A stretch of 64,000 bases of DNA from Macropodus opercularis. Taxonomy: Eukaryota; Chordata; Actinopteri; Anabantiformes; Osphronemidae. The notes under the pieces were generated by a model. The model searched no databases. It saw nothing but the letters and a program-made list of their open reading frames with translations, and was not told where the DNA came from. Positions within the stretch are counted from its first letter, which is position 1; each line of letters begins with the position of its first letter. The stretch spans positions 1,302,501-1,366,500 of the forward strand of contig CM061097.1 in the NCBI GenBank assembly GCA_030770545.1. The letters are read 5' to 3'. Both the position numbers and the translations under genes were made by a program. Below are positions 54,020 through 64,000 of the stretch, in pieces.

Positions 54020-57000
54020 GTACTCCTTGTGCATTGTTGAGTGGGTGTGTTAAAACTTATTAGAGAGGGATGTAGGTGTGTGTGTGCTCACCCGTGCTTG
54101 GACTAAGAGGTGGAGCCTTTTTTTTAACACCCTGTCAAAGGCGTTACCACTAGAAAGGAGAATTTTGGGGTGGCCTCCCCCCAACTCACAGATATGAAGC
54201 TGTCATGGGATGAATAGCTGCTTTCAATGAATGACACTTATTTTCTCCCACTTTACACAAGTGTGCTGAACAAAACAGACAGGGAGCAGCTGAGGAAGAC
54301 ATTTTCTTTGCCTTCGTGCTGATGACAGACACGCAGCAATTACTTTAAGTCTAAGCAGACGCCATGCAGGCTGCCATTCCTGCTCAGCTTTGTTACTTCA
54401 TCCCTCCAAGCTGCCTCTGGATTTCCTTTACCGTTTTGACTGGATGTGTGTTTATGTGTGTGCATGCAGTCAGCCTGCACTTACACTGTTCATGACCACG
54501 CGTCACTAGTGTTCTGCTTCCATCCCCACTATGTGAATGTAACTGAGGCAAAAACATTACATACAACACACTCTGTGCGTACCTATTTATAAAGGTTTTA
54601 TATGGTGGGATTCGACTAAGCGGCGTTGGTGGTGACGTCAGAGGTCAGTAACTCGGTACACACAGGTTTTGAAGTCCTGTGTGAAGACTTCCCTTTATAA
54701 TATTACACTGTAGCCATTAGTGTGCTTGCCCAGTCAGCGTTACCTAGTAGCTTGGCAGCCATGCATCTCTCCGCCTATGCCATGTGCCTCGGTCTAATCA
54801 GAGGTCCGTTTGGTGCGGAAGTGGATGACGGTGTTTCCCTGTAGCTCACCTCGCCTCCGTCCTACCTCCCCCTGCTTTTCTTTCTTTGCCTTCGCTCTCG
54901 GCTCGGTGGCCAACGGCCCATTTTCCCACTAAGACCAGGTGTCTCGCGGCACCAGAGAGGAGTGCGTCTTAATCAGTCCCACCGACGCGCATGCCCCGCA
55001 GCGTAGGGTTCGCATGCACGCAAATAAACACACATTCACATGCACTCGGCATAAAGTCACAAGCATGCACTCACCCGTGCAAAGGGGCGCCCCACCGTCA
55101 CCCTGCCTTATGTCCAGGAGTGACACTTGGATGACACCAGCAACAGGATTATAGGAGCATATTTATTAGCCTTAGCTCTGATTGTGTGCATGACAGGGGC
55201 AGAGGTGCACAAGCGGGTACCAAGGCACACTGAGCGTGGAAAGCCAGAAACAGCAACTGACTATTAAAGCTCATTAATTATGGAAGAGCTAGAAGCAGGA
55301 AAAGGGTCGTTTTCAGTCAGACTCTGTACCTGCTGCTTTTCTGTTAATGCGTGAAATATCATATAATATATTTACATCTGAAAATGCTATTAACATGCAG
55401 TTAATGTACAGTAAAAAGAAGTAGCTGGAATTGTAGGGAAGCACCGTCAGAACTTCACTGTTTTCCTCCTTGTCCTCATCATCCTGCTTTGAGCTCTGTC
55501 TCACCTCAGCCCGTCCTGTGAGCTTTGGGTAACGAGAGGCTACGCAAATCCTCTCATTCGCATTAGTGCAGGTCGGACTCTGAGTGGTTGTGTCTCACAG
55601 GGTGTACAACACACGCTTGGCATTGCCGCTTCTGGTCTTCATCATAAATATATTACGTACGCATTGGAAATCACACAGAACTGTAGCGTTTGTCTGGTAC
55701 GATATATTTAACACACAACACATCGCTTGGTGTGTGTGAAAAGCTGCTCTGTTCTTGTCTGTGTGTTTCCATCTTAACTGGCAGGCGCAGAGTGAGGTTG
55801 TGTGTTTTCCTGCCTCAGATGATCTCTCTCTGATTATCCCAGTCAATAGAAAGACAAGCAGCAAACAAACAGCACTGGGCATCTCCTCCACAAACAAGCC
55901 AATAGATTTTCTGTTTAGCCCGTCCCCTTCAGCTACCAGCTTCCATTCCTATCAGCGTCTCTGTCTGCATGGCTGCGTCTGTTTTCATATGCAACTGTTA
56001 AGACCTCCGTCACATTAAGGCCTGTGAAGTTAACAAATGGGCTTCAGTCTGGTGCTCATTTATATTATTTCATACAGTTAGAAAATAATACAGCGAAAAT
56101 AAAGTTGTAAAGGTGAAATCGTAGATACGATAATAGAGAGAAAAGGATTTAGAAAAAGAGAGAACGGGCGAGAAAAGTCAGATCATCAATAAAATGTTAA
56201 CACATGTAAACAGCCCAGTGACAAGTGACGGGGACCTGAACACAATATGTGCACGGACAGTTGTCTTCGTATGTGGAGCTGGTCGACTGGCTACAGGCCG
56301 GCGCTCGGCTGCTCAGTGGTCCTGAACCATTCGGTTGAAAAGCCTGACGTGTTTCTATGAGCCTGCTTCTCCGTCAGTTGCACCGGACTCTAATTGAGAC
56401 TCAGCTCTAATCTGCATGAAGAAAGTCTGAAATGAAGGAATGTGGAGTTTTATACAAATATGATTATTGTCCAAATCGTGTAAATGAATTCTGTTCTGTT
56501 CTTTGCCTTGTGGCTGCTTTGACCTCTGGCCTCCACATGTTTTTATTCCCATAGCAAAATCCCATGCATACATTCCAATCCCTACAAAAATAAAGCAGAG
56601 GTCAAGTTAATTGTTGCCTGTTGCCTTTATTATTCCGTCTATATTACTTTCCTTTCTTTGGCAGTTTCCAGTCACCTGGTTGAATTGTTTTTCAGTGAGC
56701 GTGTGGTGTGTGTGTTTTTCGACGGCAAACCTTGGGAGGCCGGGCCACAGTTCAAACACATCAGACAAAAGCTCTGTCAGAACGTCTGTGTTAGCGTGTG
56801 TCTGTGGAGACATGATCCCGTCACGCTATATATGTTTTACAGTTAGTGTAGCGAGGTTTGTGCGAAGGGACACCTGGGGAGCTGCACATGCCTTGTTTGT
56901 GTGTAGCGCACACTAAGAGACTGCCAGTGAAAGTATGGAGGCACATTATGGCTCTGGGGTTAGGTAAGTAGCTGTACAGTATGTGCTGGGGGCAGGGGCT

Positions 57001-58468
57001 GCCTCAGACAGGCAAGGCCCTTCTGTTTCCCTGTCACCGCCCTGCGCCGTTGGGGGTTGAAAGTGCCAGTGTGTGTGAGCCATGCAGTGATGCGGGCGGG
57101 CGCACAGCCGAACGGGCACTTGACTAGCGCTGTGGCACTTAGGTAGCGAGTAGCTGCTGGCTTGGCAGCTCTCCAGGTTAACTCGGCATGCTGCGAGGTT
57201 TTTTGTATCCATGTGCGTTGGGTGATGTGGCACCAGATGCCACTCCATGTGCCCAAATCCTGTTGACATTTGGAGCGTGGGCAAAACGGGTACACAGGAA
57301 GGAAGCAGTAAAGAGGAGGGAAATTTAATTAAGATGAAGCCGCAGCCTTAGCCATTGTAGCCGCGACGTGTCGAACCGTTCGCACTCACAAGCCCGGGGA
57401 CGCGAAGCAAAGTCGCACGTACACGAGAAATAGCTGGCGGATAAAGAGAACAAATGGAGCAAGGTTTAGGAGAGGGTGAAGAAGAAGGAGCAGGAGGAGG
57501 GAAGCCGATTGAGAAATGGGCTCACATGTGCATGGGTGTGGGGGGTAATTTGATTAAGCAGGCTGGCAGAAGGAGGAAGCGCGAATGCTAGGGTGACAGG
57601 TTGATGCCAACTCCTCCTGGCATGGCCTTCACCCTTATTTCATACTGAGAGACGGTGTTGGAGGGAGGACTGGCTGTGTTTGGTCTGACATCATATGAAA
57701 GTATTTCTGACCTGCTCGCTAACTACAGCCCTAGCAGATCAGGTGTTTAGATGTGTGCAGTTATATTGTTGTTGTGTAGATTTTCTTCTCAGTCTTTGAA
57801 ATGAAAGGCACTTAGACTTTCTTTGTAATGAAATGGGCTCTACAAGTAAATTAGCCTTGCTTTGCCTAATGAAGGATGAGAAATGGTCAGAGTCAGATGA
57901 GACGTGAGGAAGGATGGAGCGAGGATGACGCAGGGATTCATAGCGGAGGAGGTGAAATGGGAAGGAAATGTCAGCAGGAAGAAAGAACAAACTGGTGGCG
58001 CAACGTTCCAAACTCTGTGCTATTCATTCTATAAAAGACCCCAACATACAACAGGTTCAAGTAGACAACAGTAAAACGCAGACGCACACACAGCCTCATT
58101 CAGATGCACAAAGTTGAAGCTGATGTCTAGCATCAGGTCTCACAATAATTATTTTAAATTGCTACAAGGAGCATAAGTCCTGGTGGGATATATTACCTCT
58201 ACTCGAAGCAGAGATGAATTTCACTCTCCACGCATGCACAACCTTCTGGCTTTATACAGTATGTGTGCGTGTGTTACAAACGCACACGTGCCTGCAAGCA
58301 AGCGCACACAGCTGGTGGGTGTTCAGCTTCTCCTTCTCTTTTCAAGACGGCTAAACTTTTACTGTTGTACAATTGTTGAGACCCTGTCGTACGACTGTAT
58401 ACGGTACGTACTGTACTGTGTATAAGCACTAACTGTGGGGCGACGTGCTCATCAAATTCACCAAGTCG

Positions 58469-58484
58469 CTATTTTTAGCACGTG
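58469..58484. promoter_or_regulatory. MEF2-type site abutting a CACGTG E-box
   Basis: CTATTTTTAG (58469-58478) fits the MEF2 consensus exactly and is followed without spacing by the palindromic E-box CACGTG (58479-58484). Single-site matches occur by chance; the direct juxtaposition is what makes it worth recording. Confidence 0.35.
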
Positions 58485-61210
58485 CAGTAGTTAGAGGCTG
58501 GATCGTGCTAATTCCTGGAAGACCATAACGAACCAGAATTAAAAAAACTGTCTTTAAGCAGGAATGTCCGGAGCAGGGAAATATTTAATCGCTGTTTTGT
58601 TTACAGATGTGTACGAATGTTTGTGTTCTGCACATTTTGTTCAGCTGCATCAGGACAAGCTGCGTCTGTTGTCTGTCGCCAGATTTGACAGTGCAAGTGA
58701 CACCAGTTCCTCTGAGCGCGGCATACAGTCATGCTATGACGCTGGATGGAGAGGAGGGTAAGGCTGTGAGCTATACGCGGATTTAGCCGTCATAGTCCAT
58801 ACGAGGCGGAATGTACAGAGAAGAGAGCGAGGGGGAGTCAGAGGGTGAGATGCGCTTCCCCCTAGCCACGCATTTCCCCATGCTTCCCTCCATCCGCCTG
58901 CTTTCTCCCTCCTTTAACCCACACCTGAACCTGTCAGCTCCGTATTGCTGAGAATTTTCTGGCTGCTCTTCGACATCTCACTCTCGCCCTGCCTGTCAAA
59001 GACCGCTGAGGGCAGAGAGGGAGAGAGAGAGCGACTGGGGGGGGGAGAGGGGATGTACTGATGAATCCGCTCACAGAGCAGAGAGTTCACCTCTCAGGTA
59101 ATCCTATAAAAAGCCAAGGTGAGACGCTCCTCTGCCTCCTGCTCATTATAGTATCTTTACCCTGCTCCGCAGCCACTGCTCTCTTCCTAGAGGTGTTGGG
59201 AGGTGGTGGGGACTGGACAGGTGGGAGCAGAGGAAGGGAACAGAGACACGGAGGCTGCACGTTGCGCCGCATGCGCCACATCTGTTAAGACTTTTTTGTG
59301 CGTCTCCTCCTTCTCCCTCTCTCCTTCTCTCTCTCCCTGTGTTCCCTCCTCCCTGCTCTCCACTCCCCTCTCAGTTCCTTTTTTAATCTTTTATTCATAG
59401 CTTAGCAGGTGATGAAAAATTTATGCCCTGAGTCTGGCATTGAAATAAATGCAAAACGAAAACAGAAGCAGTTTATACTGACAGTCTGAATATCTCTATC
59501 TAGAACAAGGCTGCTTGCTGCAAATCAGGAAGCCTGGTGCTCTCCTGTTAACTCCGCTGTGTAAATGATGCTTTGTGGCTTCCTGCAAAGCCAGAAGATT
59601 AGTGTGTTTTGTTTTTCCCTCTACTCTCCTCCTGTCATCTCACCAAAGGGGAGGGAAGTGGGCACTTTTTTTTCGGGCATCGCATCCCAGATCAGTAACT
59701 CCCCTCCCGTAGACACTCACCCACACAGCCCCCCAGCTGAAGCTGTGCATCCCACCCACCGCCGATCAAAGTGGGCGAGGTGTTAAATTTGTTGTTCAAC
59801 ATGTGATTGCGTACTGTATAGTCTCAGGTGTATTCTCCAGTGTGTGTGTGTGTGAAAACGCCTCTAAAGTCCCCAGCCTGGCTTAAAACATATCCGCCCA
59901 CACGTGCACGCACAGATTCACATACTCCAGTTGGCCCCCTCGGTATGAGGGACTACCCCTCTCTTTGGAAGTGTTATGCAGAGGCTAACTCTGCCCGCCA
60001 GCGCTGGCATATTGCTGCTGTTGGTTTTGGAAGTGGTGCCCACCCCCTCCTCCCACGCCTCTACCCTGCTTTTTAAATCTCTGTTTTATGAAACCTGTCC
60101 AGGCGATCTGTTCTGATCGGCTCAAAAACTATGTGAGCAACACAAAAACAGATGTTATGTGAATATGAATCATGCAAAAACTTGTACCGTGATTAAATGG
60201 TATTAAATGTGCAGAAGACTCATGTTTTGTCACAGACAGCATGTGTGTATTTGCATTAAGCGAATAAGGACGCACATAAACGCCACTGTATGCTCGCCTG
60301 CCGATTGTGTTTGCATGTGTTTGTGTGCGAGTGCTGTGTTGTGAAGTCCTGCTGTCAGCTGTAATGATGTGTTGTGGTAGAGTGCTGAGAGCGGAGAGGC
60401 CGGCTTGGCCTCGGCCATGGATCTAACTACTGATCTGATACTCTCTGACAGCCAGAGAGAGAGATGGCGATAGGAGGGAGAGGAGAGCGGGCAGAGTTAG
60501 GGCCTAGAGAGAAAGAGTAGTCAATGAGGAGAGAGGGATGAAGGACAAGCTCGGGCTCAAAGATGAGAAAATTGACATTTCTCTGCTCAGCTCTTCAAAA
60601 GTTACTGTTCATCTGTGCAGTTTCATTTGTGGAGATACACACTTTTACAAGACAACTGTAATATTTGCTGTTGAAAGCAAAATAATATTGTTTTCTACTG
60701 TAGGACTTAAAATAGTCCAGCTACAACACTGTGTCCTCTGGGAATCACCGTGAAGGAAATTCATGTGTGTGTGCTCGCAGTACAGTCGGTGTCCTGCCCT
60801 GCACTAGTGCCACAGTGCCAGGCAGCGGCAGAGCGGCGGTGAGTCGCCCGGCAATTAAATAAAGATCTTTAATTGGCTGCTTCATATTAAGGTCAGCAGC
60901 TGGAAAGAGAAGAGTGGTCTGTCGCATTGCACTCTCACACACATGGACACGCACATATGCTCACACTCAGACTCACATACGCAAACTCGCACAGCTCCTG
61001 AGCAAAATTCAATTATTAATGGACTGATTGCTCAAGTGGAGCTTCTCTGGGAATCTGAACCTGCCACACTGAATAAAATAAAACCACTGCTTTACATTTT
61101 CATTATACCAAACCGTGTTTTAAATTGCAAATGTGTCTCGGAAACCCACCGTTGCCCCTCCCTCCTTGCCTCCCTCTCTTCCCCCTCTTCCTCTCTGTCT
61201 CAGTGCAACA

Positions 61211-61293
61211 TCCTTCTCCTTCTCCTTCTCCTTCTCCTTCTCCTTCTCCTTCTCCTTCTCCTTCTCCTTCTCCTTCTCCTTCTCCTTCTCCTC
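61211..61293. repeat. (CCTTCT)n hexanucleotide repeat, pure pyrimidine
   Basis: About 13 copies of a six-base unit form 83 uninterrupted pyrimidines on the + strand. Upstream sequence (about 61150-61205) is also strongly pyrimidine-rich. Reading frames through it give Ser-Pro, Phe-Ser or Glu-Lys repeats and are artefacts. Confidence 0.97.
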
Positions 61294-62396
61294 ACCCTTA
61301 CCCGTATCCATGCCTGTGCACACACGTGGACGTGCGTTTTGCTGCTCGGCTGCCGTTAAGGAGTCTTATTAAAGGGATAGGCTGTGTGCATGTGTGTGTG
61401 TTTGCGAGGGAGAGGAGTTGTATGAATGAGGAAGTGCTTCTGGGCCGCAGCGGAGCTCCTTTGCTTATTTGCAATCAGGTCAGACAGACAGCACAGCCAC
61501 ATACACCGCTGTCACCTCCCTCTAGACTTCCCTCTCTCTCCTCTTCTCTCCCCATCCCTTGTTTCTCTCTCCATCGTTCCTCCTCTTCTGTGTTTTTCCA
61601 AGCACCGGTAAAACAGCACATTTTGTCAAGATTTGGATGTTTCTATTATCTCTTTAATAACCGGGGACATTAGTCTTTGTCTTAGCAGCTCACTGTTTCC
61701 TTCTGTCACACCATCCCTCCCACTCTCTTTACCTCCATGTATTCATCCTCACCTCGGCTGCCGTCGCTCAGGTTAACCTAAAGCCCAAACACTGACTGGT
61801 GCAGTGCAGCCTCGTGCCCTGGTTTGTTTTGGTTTTGGTTTTTTTCCCATGAGACTGTGCTTATATCTGCTCTGTGCTGTGGTGTTTTTGGTTCGCGCTT
61901 CCAGGAGATCACTTACCAGTGAAATTGCTAAAGTATGAGTTTCTGTTGGTGGCACTTTCTTCTTCCCGCAGCCACAGTGCAAATGCTAACCACTCATTTC
62001 CTCTTATGTTTATTCCAATCAAACTGCTGGTGGGGCTGCTGGAAATTTAAAATGCATGTCCTCCTGTGCACCAAAAGGATTTTTCTCATGAAAGACCAAC
62101 CTGACACCAGATGTTTACAACAGTAAAAGTGGAGCAAAAAATAAATGTGGAGGAAACCATTGCATTAAGTTGAATCAGTTTAATGTTATATTCGTGTGAA
62201 ATCCCAAGATGGGAGTGTATTTACATGAAACTCTGGAATATTGCTGCACGTCTTTCAAACATTTTTGTGTTCGCTGTAGGTGAATGTGTCTCGTTTTGCC
62301 TCAGTTATGGTGAGAAGCCAACACTAGCAGCTCACACAGACACAGTGTTTCTGAAATACTTTGTCTGTACAGTATACAGTCGATGCGTCTGTGTAC

Positions 62397-62399
<3 letters not shown>

Positions 62400-62443
<44 letters not shown>

Positions 62444-62494
62444 CGTGTGCGTGTGCGTGTGCGCGTGTGTGTGTGTGTGTGTGCGTGTGTGTGC
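62400..62494. repeat. (GT)n/(GC) alternating purine-pyrimidine tract
   Basis: A GT run (62401-62439) passes into GC-interspersed GT repeats to 62494. Purine and pyrimidine alternate without a break over 95 nt. Confidence 0.97.
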
Positions 62495-64000
62495 TACATT
62501 TCCATGCGTAGCCGCCTCTCATTCTCTGTGCTGCTCCTTTTTTCATTTGTGTACACTCTGGCTGTTCATTTGTGTTTGTGTGTGAGGGGGGAGTCGGAGA
62601 CGGAGCAACCGGTCGTGGTGATGGAGGGGGCAGCGAGGCTCATGGGAGTTGTGCTAAGGGCCATAGTATCACTCCGGCGTCTCTCAGGGCACATTGTTTA
62701 TGCATGGGGCCACATATGCAGTGGGCGCAGACACTGGCTGCATACTCCCAGAGACACCGCCAGGCTATACGTGTGTGCGGCATGTGGAGGTGTTTGTGTG
62801 TAGGCATGCGTACGTGCGCGCTGTTGTTTCTCACGTGTGTGCACGTGTGTTTGTCTTCGTGTGCGACTGTTGCCGTCACCGTCGCAGCCCGCAGACGGAG
62901 CGCGCTCCTCTGGTCGGTGACGTGTCAGCACCCTGCCGGCCGTGTTGTTCACCTGCACACCGCTTCCCTCCGCTCTCCGGGAACCTGTTCACAAACTGAA
63001 CGTATGCACTTTTGCATATGTATGTGGTTGTAGGCGTGCGCATGTTTGTGAGACTTTAAGTCTGTGTGTGTGTGAGAGAGTTTGCCAGGCAGACAAGTGG
63101 AAGGTCAAGTACTTATGGCTGCTATCTCACCCTCCCTTCTGCCTTCTCCCAGACAGAAACAAGCTTGTGCCAGATGTCCTGTTAACAATCACCCCTCGGT
63201 CCTTCCTGACTTTGCCTGCGTTTCTCTCTTTCATCCTGCATTTCCTCATTTAATTAACTGCTTCATCCAGTAAAAGGCTCTGACGAGAACAGTACTGCCT
63301 GTATTGTGGTTTCTCACACGTTAATGAACACATTACTGAATATGCACCACGCTCCTCTTCGTCCCTGTAGAAAGCAGGTTTTATTATGGGCATTTACAAC
63401 TGTATAAATATTCGAAAGATTTCTTGTCTGCCTGTCTCTGACATTTTTAGTGATGCTTTGACTAATGTTACCGTCATAGTTACATATGATCATGGATATG
63501 AAGCCGTTTGAAGTCTTTGTCTTTGGAGGTTTTTAGTCTCCTACAGAAATTATATTTATATTGTATGTAGGATCTGAGCATGCAGACAAATATTACATAG
63601 CTTATACAATCTCAGCTACTACTCTCTTATGTCTTGTCCATCATCCCTTCCCATCTCCTCTTAAGCATCATCCATCCATGCGCTGCATTCATGTTGCAGT
63701 GCACTGAGCAATGACGTTTATTTTAAGCGTCTGTCATGTGTTTGAGAGAAATGTGTCATTACAGTCTTGACAACAAGGTGGCACTCTGCACCAAGACAAA
63801 TCCCCTGAGGCCATTCTATCCCCAGAGGACACCTTTACCCAGAGAGAAACTGGGGGAAACAAGGAGCGGGACAGGCTCTGACAAACAGACGAAGAGGAGA
63901 GAGAGTCCTGTGTTCTTCTCTGTCTGTGTGCTATGTTTGAGTGCTTTGCTACAAAGACGCTGTCTTTCCAAGCACTCTGTGATTTTGGCTTATTGACTTG

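Larger units (their letters stand above)
46001..56000 (+). other. Long gene-free stretch, part 2
   Basis: No coding exon recognised. It includes a homeodomain-type palindrome (49067-49081), CT-rich DNA near 49185-49225, the TGTC/TGCC tetranucleotide array (53740-53876), a GT microsatellite (53971-54015) and a short TTTA run near 48138-48155. Confidence 0.55.
56001..64000 (+). other. Long gene-free stretch, part 3 (right edge)
   Basis: No coding exon recognised. It includes a MEF2-type site fused to a CACGTG E-box (58469-58484), a poly-pyrimidine hexanucleotide array (61211-61293) and an alternating purine-pyrimidine tract (62400-62494). Whether this is still the last KIAA0825 intron or intergenic DNA cannot be decided. 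Confidence 0.5.

Noticed and set aside
56658..56846. Open frame with FFDGKPWEAGPQFKHIRQKL that looks superficially coding
   Set aside because: No compatible splice phase with KIAA0825, no family recognised, and the frame soon runs into repetitive Cys/Val sequence.
61125..61673. 182-codon open frame with Ser-Pro repeats
   Set aside because: It is driven by the CCTTCT hexanucleotide array. Outside the repeat it has no recognisable domain, and other frames are equally open.
61966..62049. Candidate terminal exon after a strong TTCTTCTTCCCGCAG acceptor (SHSANANHSF... then stop)
   Set aside because: The splice site is good and phase 2 fits, but the 27-residue peptide does not resemble the family C-terminus.
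62183..62803. 206-codon open frame rich in Cys/Val
   Set aside because: It runs through the GT/GC microsatellite. The composition is low-complexity and there is no family resemblance.
63758..63996. Candidate KIAA0825 terminal exon (acceptor CATTACAG, then SLDNKVALCTKTNPL...)
   Set aside because: The phase fits, but the acceptor has no real pyrimidine tract and the residues do not resemble the expected C-terminus.

Overview
The window looks like nuclear DNA from a ray-finned (teleost) fish. Short protein-coding exons have vertebrate-type GT/AG splice sites, and they are separated by introns of two sizes: very short (78-126 bp) and kilobase-scale. CA/GT microsatellites are dense, and one intron carries a tRNA-derived SINE-like insertion. 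There are no bacterial-style operons and no long intact ORFs. Almost all of the long frames in the window are non-coding read-through or low-complexity sequence.

One gene can be reconstructed with confidence. It is the + strand fish orthologue of human KIAA0825, a protein of unknown biochemical function in the DUF4495 family; recessive variants in people are linked to postaxial polydactyly. I find 22 coding exons between 1352 and 35921. Every exon-exon phase fits and no in-frame stop occurs, giving 1277 codons plus 2 nt. Many blocks match the human protein as I remember it, for example QCLQQLLFLYP, FSWRSAF, ILQDAESHHW, GERCSFS, EWNY and DYLRQIYHIIQ. The last exon found ends in phase 2 at a strong donor. 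No convincing terminal exon was found in the following 28 kb, so the gene probably runs past the right edge.

Layout: 1-1338 is upstream sequence with a CpG-rich patch and an inverted CCAAT box (probable promoter / non-coding first exon). Next come coding exon 1 (1352-1482), a 5.5 kb intron, an exon cluster at 6945-8106, a 7.7 kb intron, and exons 6-22 at 15838-35921. From 35922 to 64000 there is one long stretch with no recognisable gene. It holds microsatellites and several striking symmetric or transcription-factor-like motifs, and is best read as the last intron plus possible regulatory DNA.

The main non-coding observations are: a perfect 33-bp inverted repeat with a 10-nt loop in intron 20; a 78-bp intron that is in frame and free of stops; a probable 41-nt microexon; a minus-strand tRNA-derived SINE-like element; a canonical G-quadruplex motif in intron 1; a 95-nt strictly alternating purine-pyrimidine tract; an 83-nt pure pyrimidine hexanucleotide repeat; and two homeodomain/POU-like palindromes. 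Nothing here resembles a dedicated novel molecular system. The gene of unknown function itself is the most interesting item.
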